Shown here one piece after another: positions 1-10,925 of a DNA stretch of 64,000 nt. Numbering within the stretch: the first letter of the stretch is position 1; each line of letters starts with the position of its first letter. The DNA lies in NCBI GenBank assembly GCA_963971575.1, contig OZ020616.1, forward strand, positions 1 through 64,000, written 5' to 3'. The notes beneath the pieces were generated by a model. It made no database searches. It worked only from the letters and a program-made list of their open reading frames with translations, and was not told where the DNA came from. A program made the translations under genes and the position numbers. Origin of the DNA: Liopterus haemorrhoidalis. Its lineage: Eukaryota; Arthropoda; Insecta; Coleoptera; Dytiscidae.

Positions 1-499
1 TATATTCTTCCATACATATCTTTCCACGTTCATCACAGTTTCCCATTCCACAATCAATCTCAGATTTGGATAAGAATTCATGGGAAAATAAACAATATTC
101 TTCCATTCATTCCTATCCACATTCATCAAAGTCTTTCATTTTCCAGTCACTTCCAACCATTCTTCTCCACATTCAACTCAATTCCACTTATTTTCACTTA
201 ATTTTTTTTTTCTTTATTTCATCCACTTTTTTTTCCACATTCATTCTTTCTCAATATTTTTTTTTACAATCTTTATTTAATGCCTATCCACACCAACAAA
301 CACAGTTTTAGTTTTTACATAAACAATAATTTGTACAAAATATGATACAGAATACAAATCAATACAATAATAAGGGAGTCTTATAATAATAACGGAGATG
401 ATTTCAAATATTCCAAAATATTGTTCTTTTATATATGATTCCTTTTAAATATCGTGTTTTACAAAATTCCTATTAATTTTACAAAATAAGTAAAATTAA
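1..499. other. AT-rich low-complexity flank, no gene seen
   Basis: The first 300 bases are pyrimidine-rich with loosely repeated CCACATTCA/CCATTC words, followed by very AT-rich DNA. A short open frame here is made only of this biased sequence (Ser/Phe/His rich) and shows no domain. I see no gene, promoter or RNA. Confidence 0.5.
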
Positions 500-1020
500 T
501 TTATCAGATAATCATAGCTTGAATATATTTTTAAAAAAATTTACCAACTAATTTAATGTTGAAATAATTTTATATTTTGAAAATATTTCAATTTAATTTG
601 TCAACTAATCAAAATTTAAATTTATTTTTCAAAAAATTTACCAACTAATTTACTGTCTAATTAATTTTCTATTACGAAAAAATTTTATTTTAATTTGTTT
701 TTCAAAAAAATTACCAATTAATTTTCTTTCAAAATAATTTCGTTTAATTAATTTTCCAACTAATCATAACTTGAATTTATTTTTAAAATAATTTACGAAC
801 TAATTTACTGTCAAAATTATTTTATTTTTTGAAAATATTTTAATTAAATCTGTCAACTAACCATAACTTGAATTTATGTTTCATTTTATATCAAAATAAT
901 TATATATTTTCAAAATATTTAAATTTGTAAACGAATCATAAATTGACTTTATTTTTAAAAAAATTTATCAACTAATTTACTGTCTATTTAATTTTATTTT
1001 TTTTAAATATATTAATTTAA
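500..1020. repeat. Degenerate AT-rich tandem repeat
   Basis: The phrase CAACTAATCATAACTTGAAT and its variants recur near 505, 602, 758, 855 and 923, each followed by a run such as TTTACCAACTAATTTACTG. This looks like an old, diverged tandem array of roughly 70-155 bp spacing that directly abuts the younger 162-bp satellite. No coding content is visible. Confidence 0.6.
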
Positions 1021-1023
1021 TTT

Positions 1024-2268
1024 AATTAATTGCGCGCCTCTGACGCGTGAGAAAATTTTCGTTTAGCCATCATTCGATTCCTGTACCTATTCCTCATGGT
1101 TGGTAAAAAGTTCAGAACTTGAACTTGTTTAACTCTAGCGATATTGTTACTTTTATATTGATAACGAGTGGTTTCGAGAGAAAAAAATTAATTGCGCGCC
1201 TCTGACGCGTGAGAAAATTTTCGTTTAGCCATCATTCGATTCCTGTACCTATTTCTCATGGTTGGTAAAAAGTTCAGAACTTGAACTTGTTTAATTCTAG
1301 CGATATTGTTAGTTTTATGTTGATAGCGAGTGGTTTCGAGAGAAAAAAATTAATTGCGCGCCTCTGACGCGTGAGAAAATTTTCGTTTAGCCATCATTCG
1401 ATTCCTGTACCTATTCCTCATGGTTGGTAAAAAGTTCAGAACTTGAACTTGTTTAACTCTAGCGATATTGTTAGTTTTATGTTGATAACGAGTGGTTTCG
1501 AGAGAAAAAAATTAATTGCGCGCCTCTGACGCGTGAGAAATTTTTCGTTTAGCCATCATTCGATTCCTGTACCTATTCCTCATGGTTGGTAAAAAGTTCA
1601 GAACTTGAACTTATTTAACTCTAGCGATATTGTTACTTTTATGTTGATAACGAGTGGTTTCGAGAGAAAAAAATTAATTGCGCGCCTCTGACGCGTGAGA
1701 AAATTTTCGTTTAGCCATCATTCGATTCCTGTACCTCTTTCTCATGGTTGGTAAAAAGTTCAGAACTTGAACTTGTTTAATTCTAGCGATATTGTTAGTT
1801 TTATGTTGATAACGAGTGGTTTCGAGAGAAAAAAATTAATTGCGCGCCTCTGACGCGTGAGAAATTTTTCGTTTAGCCATCATTCGATTCCTGTACCTGT
1901 TCCTCATGGTTGGTAAAAAGTTCAGAACTTGAACTTGTTTAATTCTAGCGATATTGTTAGTTTTATGTTGATAACGAGTGGTTTCGAGAAAAAAATTAAT
2001 TGCGCGCCTCTGACGCGTGAGAAAATTTTCGTTTAGCCATCATTCGATTCCTGTACCTATTCCTCATGGTTGGTAAAAAGTTCAGAACTTGAACTTGTTT
2101 AACTCTAGTGATATTGTTACTTTTATGTTGATAACGAGTGGTTTCGAGAGAAAAAAATTAATTGCGCGCCTCTGACGCATGAGAAAATTTTCGTTTAGCC
2201 ATCATTCGATTCCTGTACCTATTCCTCATGGTTGGTAAAAAGTTCAGAACTGCAACTTGTTTAATTCT
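1024..2268. repeat. 162-bp satellite array, about 7.6 copies
   Basis: The landmark TGCGCGCCTCTGACGCGTGA begins at 1031, 1193, 1355, 1517, 1679, 1841, 2001 and 2163 (the last copy reads GACGCATGA). The period is 162 bp six times, with one 160-bp unit between 1841 and 2001. The eighth copy is cut off near 2268. Copies differ by only a few substitutions, so the array is young or homogenised. Each unit carries a GC-rich head (GCGCGCC, ACGCGT) in otherwise AT-rich DNA and an internal inverted repeat (AAGTTC/GAACTT). No open frame runs through it. Confidence 0.95.
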
Positions 2269-2370
2269 ATAAAAAACAACGATTTTATTCAACAGCGTTA
2301 CTTGATTTGGTCCGCTGTAATATCCTGTCCGTGCCGATTACTTGCTGGCTCGATCAATTGCTAACTTCAC

Positions 2371-3363
2371 ACGCATTTTCACACTAGATCTTTAAGATCG
2401 GATGTTTAAGTGAATGGATCTTTAAACGCTAATGTGAAACCGTACGGCCTCGTGTAAACACGACCGATGTTTAAGACAGAGATCTGCGTCTTAAACTTCG
2501 CCCGCATTGCCAACTTAATTCCCATTATAAAAAAATACTCCTTGAATTTGTGCTTCTCTTCTTTTATCTATGTTCAGCTGTTATCATTTTATATATCGAG
2601 GTTATGAGATGATTATTTGCGTTATTATTTAAATAAATATAAAAAATAAACTTCTCCTAACCTCGATATACAAAATAATGACAGAATAAATTCAAACGAT
2701 ATGAAATTATGTTGGCAATACATACTAGCTTTACATGGAGATTTCTTCTTCAAATTAAACATCAAGTGTGAAAGCAAACCGATATTAAACATCGATGAAG
2801 TTTAAGTTCAATCGTCTTAAAGATCTAGTGTGAAAAGGGTATAATACCCTTTTCAGTGTGCAAAGGGTAGTTCTAGTGTGAAAAGGGTATTATACCCTTT
2901 TCACACTAGATCTTTAAGACGATTGAACTTAAACTTCATCGATGTTTAATATCGGTTTGCTTTCACACTTTATGTTTAATTTGAAGAAGAAATCTCCATG
3001 TAAAGCTAGTATGTATTGCCAACATAATTTCATATCGTTTGAATTTATTCTGTCATTATTTTGTATATCGAGGTTAGGAGAAGTTTATTTTTTATATTTA
3101 TTTAAATAATAACGCAAATAATCTTCTCATAACCTCGATATATAAAATGATAACAGCTGAACATAGGTAAAAGAAGAGAAGCACAAATTCAAGGAGTATT
3201 TTTTTATAATGGGAATTAAGTTGGCAATGCGGGCGAAGTTTAAGACGCAGATCTCTGTCTTAAACATCGGTCGTTTTTAGACGAGGCCGTACGGTTTCAC
3301 ATTAGCGGTTAAAGATTCATTCACTTAAACATCCGATCTTAAAGATCTAGTGTGAAAAGGATA
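2371..3363. mobile_element. Fold-back pair of TTA/TAA-type MITEs
   Basis: Two copies of one roughly 470-bp element lie head to head (about 2371-2841 and 2893-3363), so the region is one long imperfect palindrome. Ends read TACCCTTTTCACACTAGATC / GATCTAGTGTGAAAAGGGTA; the outermost left end is degenerate. Between the copies, 2845-2889 is a 45-bp mini-element that keeps only the two ends, separated from the arms by TAA (2842-2844) and TTA (2890-2892). A third relative at 62108-62709 is flanked by TTA on both sides. Three-base TTA/TAA targets suggest PIF/Harbinger-type mobilisation; this is an inference, since no transposase is present. Confidence 0.8.
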
Positions 3364-3394
3364 TAACTTGACGGAGCTTCGCACATTACGCCTA

Positions 3395-3724
3395 TAGTGC
3401 GTTCGAGGGTGAGTTTGCAGTACAGGGCATATGGAGTAGTTCTTTTTCATACTCTCTAATGGGTTTACAGAATGAAGCTATCCTTTTCTTGCTAGTCGAC
3501 GTTGCCAGCTCTAAAACGCGCTGATCTGTGAAGACGCAGTATTCTACAAATGGCCATTTGTTTTTGTTGAGTGTTATTTTGAGTTTTATAAGAGTTGATT
3601 TTTGTAAATAATACGAGTTTTTCATATTATTATAATTGACACATTTGACACTTTTACAACATTTGGCAACACCGCTCCCATTTGCCATAAGAGCTATACT
3701 GCAAACTCACCTTCGAACGCACTA
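3395..3724. mobile_element. MITE with about 30-bp terminal inverted repeats, TA target
   Basis: The left end TAGTGCGTTCGAGGGTGAGT is repeated inverted at the right end with one mismatch (the match extends about 29 bp). TA dinucleotides flank both ends (3393-3394 and 3725-3726), as expected for Tc1/mariner-type insertion. The interior has no convincing coding potential; two short minus-strand frames here are incidental. Confidence 0.75.
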
Positions 3725-3809
3725 TAGTTAAACACAAATCAAAGTAAGTGACGCCACTGAAATGTGTTAAGCTAGTTGTTGGTAATGACAGAATATCAGA
3801 TATTGACAC

Positions 3810-4368
3810 AAGAGATGGGCGTCTACGCTTAAACTTGACTTTTTTACGTCTACGTGTAAATTTACCATAGACAGCGTAGACAGGTGTAGACTCTGTAGAC
3901 ACGTAGAATCTAGCGTAGAATAATGAAAAATGAGGTTATGTAACGTGTACAAAAATAAAATACCGCCAGTTTTAAGCAGAAGAGCCAGTAAAGAACTCAA
4001 ATTTAATATTTTTGACAGCTTCCTGATTAAAACAACTACTAACTTTTAATTTTAATTTTACTTTAGTAGTTCATACAGCCAGAAACCAAGTAATTTATAT
4101 TGTCCATAACAACATACGATTTGTGAGATAACATTTTTGGAAACAATATATGTAATTAGAACTACATAAAATTGAAATAAACATAAACATTAAAGTAAAC
4201 TATTTAAACTATTACCATTCTATTATTTCAAATATTACATTTAAACGTACTGCGCATGTACAGTTTACATTCTACATTCGACACGTAAACAAAAGCATAT
4301 TCTACTTGACATGTTTACGCGTAAAATCTACATTAGTCTACATCATGTATTCTACGCGCCCATCACTG
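3810..4368. mobile_element. hAT-type MITE, 559 bp
   Basis: Termini AAGAGATGGGC / GCCCATCACTG match the sibling copy at 4416 (CAGAGATGGGC / GCCCATCACTG), and the bodies align almost end to end. Flanking 8-mers ATTGACAC (3802-3809) and ATTCACAC (4369-4376) agree at 7 of 8 positions, the target duplication length of hAT elements. There is no transposase, so it is non-autonomous. Confidence 0.85.
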
Positions 4369-4415
4369 ATTCACACTCTGTTTGTAAATAAAACATTTCA
4401 CTTTTATCTAGTGGT

Positions 4416-4980
4416 CAGAGATGGGCTTCTACGGGTAAACTTGAATTTTTTACGTCTACGTGTAAATTTACCGTAGACAGCGTAGAGAAGTGTAGACTGT
4501 ATAGACACGTAGAATCTGGCGTAGCATAATGAAAAATGAGATTATGTAACGTTTAAAAAATAAAATACCGCCAGTTTTAAGTAGAAGAAGAAGTAAAGAA
4601 CTCAAATTTAATATTTTTGACAGCTTCCTGGTCCTTCCTGATTAAAACAACTGCTAACTTTTAATTTTAATTTTAGTTTTGTAGTTCATACAGACAGAAA
4701 CCAAGTAATTTATGTTGTCCATAACAACAAACGATTTGTGAGATAACATTTTTGGAAACAATATATGTAATTAGAACTACATAAAATTGAAATAAACATA
4801 AACATTAAAGTAAATTTAAACTATTACCATTCTATTATTTCAAATATTACATTTAAACGTACTGCGCATGTACAGTTTACATTCTACATTCGACACGTAA
4901 ACAAAGGCATATTCTACTTGACATGTTTACGCGTAAAATCTACATTAGTCTACATCATGTATTCTACGCGCCCATCACTG
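4416..4980. mobile_element. hAT-type MITE, 565 bp, perfect 8-bp target duplication
   Basis: The element starts CAGAGATGGGC and ends GCCCATCACTG. CTAGTGGT occurs immediately on both sides (4408-4415 and 4981-4988), a perfect 8-bp duplication. It is a close sibling of the copy 47 bp upstream in the same orientation. Subterminal inverted TCTACGTGTAAA-like words could bind a transposase. Confidence 0.92.
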
Positions 4981-5976
4981 CTAGTGGTAACATTGTAGAG
5001 GCAAAATCTGTAGATCTAAAATTTATTGTTTGATGCAATCGTTAAAAATATAGTAGTACTCCTGTAGGAAATAGAATGATATTAAATGTGTTACAAGAGT
5101 ACTATATTGGAATTTTATGAAACGAAAATTATAATAAAATCAATAATTTCATCATTGTTATCGTGTAATAGGGATAACTTCTAGTAATTTCTTATTGCAG
5201 TTGGCAAAAATTTCAGTGTTCCCAACTTAATTTTTTTTTGTCGCACTCTTGGCCTAAGCCGGGATTTGTCCCCAACCATAGATCTTGTATATGGATTGTA
5301 TATAATAGCGTTTTAATTCTATTTACACATTCTCCAGGATTTTTATAAATATTATGAGTGAATGAGAATAAAATTACATTTTGGTTTCATTAAATAATTT
5401 TGAATTGTAATTTAGAATTTTAAAATCAATAAAAGTAAAATATGTCGAGGATGCCATAAATAAATGAGATAAGATAGTAAAGATGAGATCAAGATAGCAC
5501 ATCACACGGAATGCATGTAATAAAAGAATTGTTATGCCTGACGGTGTTTTGATAGAGGAAGGAAGGAAGAAGTGAGTGAAAGTGGGAAATAACGATGGTG
5601 TAATGTGTTTTACCAAAGAGCAAGGTCACGAATAGTCGGTAGGTCCAGCGGTAGTGATTAGCCAGCGATAAATAAAGAATTATGTGCGTTATGTATGATT
5701 CACAATCATTGCGCGGTGTGGTGGTGTGCAAGATTTAATTCCGTTCTGATGCTGATTTTTCGATTTTCTTACAGTTGCATTGTTTATTAGTTTAGTTGTA
5801 AAGAGGGATGATGAATGGCTATTTTTAGTGTTATTTATGGCGGACGGTTGTAAAGGCAGAAGCAGTGTGAGATTATGACAGGTCAAGTAACCACATTGTC
5901 GGCCTCAGCCCCATAACAGAGTTGCCGCTGTAGGCTGCCTACCAGCAGACTTGTAATGTGCGTGTGTGTGTTGCAG
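4981..5976. other. Flank and probable 5'UTR/intron of MVB12
   Basis: This AT-rich stretch contains no recognisable repeat or coding exon. It ends with a GTGTGTGTTGCAG acceptor-like sequence at 5964-5976, just before the MVB12 start codon, so the gene probably has an upstream untranslated exon whose position I cannot fix. Confidence 0.4.
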
Positions 5977-5992
5977 GCCGCGGCTTTGCATA

Positions 5993-6952
5993 ATGCTCAA
6001 GAGCTCAAGTCAACAGAGCAGGATCCTAAACAGCCTGTCTTCATGCTTGACACTGCCTGACGACAGGCCTATCACAGCCATACAGATAGTGGAGTACGTG
6101 GACAAGTGCCCGAGAGGTTTCCTAGCGATCAGTAAAACTCACGACGCGGACCAGGACGCCGATTTGTGGCGCGAGCAATCGTTCCTGCGCCGCAGCAAGT
6201 CTGGCCGATACCTTTGTCTCAGCAAGAGCGAAGGACTGCCCGACTTTGTTGTGCAAGACATTGCAGTGGTGAGTGAGAAGGGACTGCCACCAGAGGGCTA
6301 CAGCCTGCTACACCGTACAGCTGACACTGAACAAAAAGCCTGGAGGAAGAGACAGCTCTGTTATCGACTAGTCAACGTTCGAAAGGGACGTGTCTCTCAA
6401 GCCGTGACTGACATTATAGTTTGTAACAGGCTCAAAAAAGCTCCGGACGGATTCACACTTGCTGGGTAAGTGTGTACTGTTTGCGTTCTTCTCCTTTGAT
6501 CTTATGTGTATTTATGTGTTAGAGAGATAAATGGTATGACCATTTGCTACAAGATGGGCAATGTACAAGAAAGCCAGAGTAGCAGTGTGTTCCACCAGGA
6601 GATGCCCGTAGCGGCAGGCACTCCTCCTGAGGTGCCGCGCCGGACCAAGCCAGTCACGCCGCCCAGTGGCGAAACAGCCAGCGCTGATCATGACTACGAG
6701 ATTCTGTTACCGAACTACACACCGGTGCGACCTGCGCCTGGTCCACCGCTACCTGTTCAGAGCCAGCCGCAGTGTGGCACTTTGCCGGCCCACATAGGAC
6801 TGGAGGGGGTGCCGTTTGTACTGTGCCCGCGACTGTCCGGTGGCGGTGGACAGGGGCAGAGCGCGGCTCCCGTGCCGCATGTCAAGGGGCGCTCCATGGC
6901 CCAGCTGGACAGGGACTACGACTATGATTTTAGTGTCGAGAGACACACCTGA
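5993..6952 (+). CDS. Mvb12: Multivesicular body subunit 12 (ESCRT-I)
   Basis: Two exons, 5993-6465 and 6523-6952, with a 57-bp GT-AG intron, give a 300-aa protein, within the usual 260-320 aa range. ESCRT-I subunits sort ubiquitinated cargo into endosomal vesicles. Residues about 25-172 form a MABP domain ([17 protein letters not shown] near the start, [12 protein letters not shown] across the splice). A proline-rich linker follows. The C terminus has a UMA-type segment ([12 protein letters not shown]) and ends [11 protein letters not shown], typical of MVB12A/B. The start chosen is the ATG just downstream of the probable acceptor at 5976; an upstream in-frame ATG at 5966 would lie in the presumed intron. 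The splice restores frame exactly (GG+A gives Gly). BCD1 follows on the same strand. Confidence 0.93.
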
Positions 6953-7523
6953 CGACAAAGACTGAGATCGCTCACTTCAACCATCACACAGCCTTATTAT
7001 GTATCTAGTGAATAGACTATAAGTTCCCACCCCCCAAACCCCTCCCCCCGCGCCTTCCCGGGGCCCTTTAAACCCGTCTAACACAACATGTAGCCATCAG
7101 TGAATAGAAATAATTAACTAACACTACCATTATACATTACTAACTTTATTACTTAAGTTTATTTTAATAATTGCATGAATTTTGTGATTTAAGTTAAATT
7201 GCTTTAGTTGTTTAGTTTCTATGAAGTAGTGTCCGAGTTGATAAAGTGCCAATTATTGATTTATACATGTGAAAGAGAGGAAGCTATTGACTGCTGCCAT
7301 TGCTCATTTTGTTCGACTGGTCAATTACGAGAATTGAATGACATTCGAGTTACTTCAAGTTGCTAGTTATATCTTCACTATGTGATTATTACGCTATGAT
7401 CTATTATACATATATTATAAATAAACATTGTTTATTATTGAAAGATTATTTATTAATACCTGACCCTGAAAGTGACAGCTGTAAACGTCAAATGAGACGT
7501 TCTACGAGAAACACGTGTGTATC
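6953..7523 (+). other. MVB12 3'UTR, poly(A) signal and BCD1 promoter interval
   Basis: The 3'UTR has a C-rich tract near 7027-7064. An AATAAA at 7420-7425 is the likely poly(A) signal. Only about 100 bp separate it from the next start codon at 7524, so the BCD1 promoter must be very compact or overlap the MVB12 3' end. Confidence 0.6.
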
Positions 7524-8562
7524 ATGACGGACGCTAAGGTGTTATCGACCAAGTACGTGTTATAATTTGATTTGATAACGATACATTGAGTCATTAATAT
7601 TTGATTACAGATTAGGCGTGTGCGAGGTATGTGGAACACATGATGGTAAATACGTCTGTCCCAAGTGTGAGGTTAAGACATGTACTTTGAAATGTGTCAC
7701 CATTCATAAAAAAGAATTAAACTGCAACGGAATTCGCGATCCAACCAAATTTATACCACTAAATAGCTTTACGAATGTAGATTTATTAAATGACTTCCGT
7801 ATGTTAGAACAAGCTGACGGACTTGTACAAACGTTGCATAAAGTCAAAAAACCTTACGAGTTCAGGGGAGGTAGAAGGATTCTTCCGAAGGTACATAGTA
7901 TTTTATGAAATGTTATAAAATATAAAACAGTTGTTATTTTGTAGCCTTTAACAAGATTGAAATCTGCACTTCATCAACAGGACATAATAATCAAATTTCT
8001 CCCGGAAACATTTCAAAAACGAATCAATAATAAAACATTTTTGCACAGAAGTAAAAATTTAGTATTCTGGGATATTGAATGGGTGTTTCCAAACGCGGAT
8101 GGTGTGAAGACTATTGAACATGGCTGCAAAGCAACCAGCAGCCTTTGTGCGCTTTTACACAAGTACTTGAGTGGCGATGAGTTGACAAATAAATTGAATT
8201 TTTACCAGTCGGCAGGTGCTAGCGGTGTTACTCTGCTTCTTAAAGCAGAGAATGTGCCTGGAAATAAATATTATGAACTGGATCAGTTTCAAAGTATTCA
8301 GGAAAATTTGGCAGGGAAAACTATTGTAGAATATCCAACTATATTAGTGATTTTAAAGGGACATGAAGGAATTTATAATATTATGAGTGAAATGGAGGAA
8401 CTCCCGGAGCCTGTGCAGAAGAAACCGGTGAATGAGGGAGATGTGGTAATCACACAGCTGCTTAATGAAGCCGCTAAAGATGAGAGACCAACAAGTAATA
8501 ATCTGTTGTTTATCACTGAATACTCAGATGCAGAACTGTCCACAGATGAAGATATGACGTAA
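7524..8562 (+). CDS. Box C/D snoRNA assembly factor BCD1 (ZNHIT6-like)
   Basis: Three exons, 7524-7552, 7611-7890 and 7945-8562, with introns of 58 and 54 bp, give 308 aa. BCD1/ZNHIT6 helps assemble box C/D snoRNPs in the nucleus. The N terminus has an HIT-type zinc finger: C14-x2-C17, C26-x2-C29, C34-x3-C38, H42-x5-C48 are all present. The adjoining CNGIRDPTKFIPL and LVQTLHK segments and a long middle region rich in conserved-looking hydrophobics fit BCD1 rather than other ZNHIT proteins. The C-terminal tail is acidic. The first exon codes only nine full codons; it is accepted because its donor joins the second exon in frame (AA+A gives Lys10). The ZNHIT family is certain; the BCD1 assignment is very likely. 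Confidence 0.88.
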
Positions 8563-8638
8563 TTTTAATTTAGTTTCAACATTTTTTTATTTAAATATTG
8601 CGACAGGCTTAAGGCTGTACTATGTATTACATGTATTA

Positions 8639-8644
8639 AATAAA
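8639..8644 (+). terminator. Poly(A) signal of BCD1
   Basis: AATAAA lies 77 bp after the BCD1 stop codon, overlapping an ATTAAA. Confidence 0.6.
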
Positions 8645-9330
8645 TATTTTTCTTACCTCAGAAAAAAATTGTGATATCCATTATTTAAGCGACAAATAAA
8701 ATTTGCAAAATTCAAAAAACTATATCTCAAAAACGATTGAGGATACAGACATGTAGTTTTTCAGAATCCTTGTATCTTTTGTAATCCAGAAAAAAATCAG
8801 GACCTTAACTCATGGTTTATAAAAAATATGAATTGTCGAATAAAACTCTTGGAAATGGTCAAATATCGAAAAAATATAGTGCTATATTATTTTTTTTTTT
8901 TTTCAGTTTTAGTTCAAACCTCTAGATTTGGCCATATCTTAAAAACCAACTAAGGGGGAATATTTGAAATACGTTTTGCAGCCTTCTCATCTCAAAATTT
9001 ATATAATCTGGTCGGGGAAAAATGAAGGATATCGGCGATTGACGCGTCACTTGCCGTATAACGATGATGCTGGCCATTCGCAAAAGCATCATTCTCAACT
9101 ATTATATGTTTTCCATTAATAAACAGTTTATTTTAAATACCTATGTACATAAAGAGTATACACAAGTAAAAATACGTTCACCATTCACCTCCTGGTTATG
9201 TGGTCGTTTGAATCAGTCCGACAGATGTCTTAGTATAAGTAGGGTCAAGTGGGAGTGTCGAGAATAAATAGCCTAAGCCCCATATGCAGTCGCGGCTGCA
9301 CCGTATAACACAGCTTCACACAAACTGCGC
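8645..9330. other. Convergent intergenic interval BCD1/Sec22
   Basis: The left half (to about 9060) is AT-rich repeat-like DNA with phrases such as ATATCTCAAAAACGATTGAGG that resemble diverged interspersed repeats. The right part is probably Sec22 3'UTR (minus strand). No gene is supported; the open frame at 9064-9267 has no recognisable domain. Confidence 0.4.
9127..9132 (-). terminator. Candidate poly(A) signal of Sec22
   Basis: AATAAA on the minus strand, about 200 bp beyond the Sec22 stop codon. Confidence 0.4.
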
Positions 9331-10157
9331 TCACAGCACCCAGAAATAAAGGAAGAACACAAACAATACAATTCCACCAGCTGCAAGTTTCACATAGAGG
9401 CTCTTTGTGTTTAAATATGTAGCGTCTTTCTTATATTTCTGCGTCAACATTGATAAGTTTTGTGTTTTTGTATCAAGCTCTAAAAAAAATCACATTCTTA
9501 ACAAATGATGAGATATTCAATTAATGTGTGCCTACCTGACAGAACTGTTCCTCTCTGTAGGACATCATCAATGTTCTGGACCATGATACGTTGCACATCT
9601 TGTAGCTGACTGTTGATTGCGGTCATGTTTCTACGTGCTCGAGAGTCTGTAAAAACTTTTTTGGCTTTCTGAATATATGTATCAAACTCTATAAATGGAT
9701 ACGGTCTTGTGACAATGTTCACCCTTTTACCATATTGGGCATGGAATTCTTGAGCGATATCCTCCAGGTATGAATATGCCAGACGTTTGGAATAGTTCCT
9801 TTCACAGAGGACCAAATAGCACACATCGTTTTCTATGAGATAACTGAAAAATATATGAGTAAGAGATGTACAGAGGTGCATGAGTGAGGTACGTACTGGA
9901 ATAAGTATGGTCCTGTTTCTATAGTGCACCTAGGTGGACTCTGTGGACCCAACTTCCTGAAGAGGAGCTTCGCCTGGTTCTGGTAGTCGAGAATATTCCT
10001 GCCGGACTGCAAGTAATTCAGTTAGTTGTATATCTTCAACGAGAGAACGGCAGTGTTTGTTATTGTTGGACAAAAATATAACCTGTTCGTCCTCCTGCAT
10101 TGTAGCGGCCAGCGGCAGCCCGTCCACCACACGGGCGATCATCGTCATCAACACCAT
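9331..10157 (-). CDS. Sec22: R-SNARE Sec22 (ER-Golgi vesicle fusion)
   Basis: Four exons on the minus strand, 10157-10083, 10006-9897, 9843-9536 and 9479-9331, with introns of 76, 53 and 56 bp, encode 213 aa (family about 214). Sec22 is a tail-anchored SNARE for ER-Golgi transport. A longin domain opens with [18 protein letters not shown] and runs to about residue 125, including [20 protein letters not shown] and [13 protein letters not shown]. The SNARE motif (about 135-190) has its zero-layer arginine at R159 (VLQRG). The C terminus (196-213) is a hydrophobic anchor ending in Leu. All junctions keep frame. The gene is head to head with Vav and tail to tail with BCD1. Confidence 0.95.
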
Positions 10158-10925
10158 GGTGCCCTGGAACTAGCTGAATCACTATGATCTTTTGAGCGAT
10201 GCGCTTATTTACGATCTAATACAGAAAGAGATTCTTAATTGTAGAGGTTAGCTACACGTCATGTGGAACACGTCACTTCGTTTTTGACATTTTCCTCCAG
10301 TCCCCCCTCCAGAGGTCTGCTTGCTCCCTCTAATATGTGCGCGATAGAATGTCTGTTCGCGAGCGTCGCGTACTGAATTCAGTAACTGATAACTCATATA
10401 AATATGGTAGAATTTTCCTTGTAACACCCGCAACCAACTACAGTTACAGTATCGTCTTTCAAATATCAGCACAAATTAAGAATCTGGATTTGGTGAAGTG
10501 AGAAGTGTAAGGAAGCAGTGCAAGCGCGTCTGCTGTCAACTAGTCTGTTTCAAAGGGGATTCTCATTAGAGATCAAAGAGTGCAGATCCCATTAGATAAA
10601 ATACTTGCAGGTCGCGGTGACCGTGTCAAGGATATCTCCCGATCCCGTCCGATTATCTCAGTGAGGCGCGTATCAGGCTAATCAGTTGGGGCATATAGGG
10701 CCAGACAGCAGAGGCGGCGGTTGCGGTTGCCGTCTGATGTGTGAGAGTCGACGGAACGGAAACATTAGTGTGTGTAATCGTGAGGAAAACCCACGAATTT
10801 GCCCGCGATTAATTTACTGAAGTCATTAATGAGGTTGTGTTGTTCGCGGGCGGAGACTGTGTGTGTTGAGGATTGTCCGTTGCTATGGTGCCAAAAACGG
10901 AACGGTGAGCTACAGTGAAGGGAAC
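10158..10925. promoter_or_regulatory. Divergent promoter interval Sec22 / Vav
   Basis: The 768 bp between the Sec22 and Vav start codons must hold both promoters and 5'UTRs, at least if neither gene has a distant untranslated exon. A TATAAATA-like word is near 10395 and the Vav-proximal half is relatively GC/CpG-rich. No defined initiator could be assigned. Confidence 0.5.

Noticed and set aside
1024..2268. Possible CRISPR array
   Set aside because: Units are 162 bp and contiguous with no unique spacers, in a eukaryotic genome; it is a satellite.
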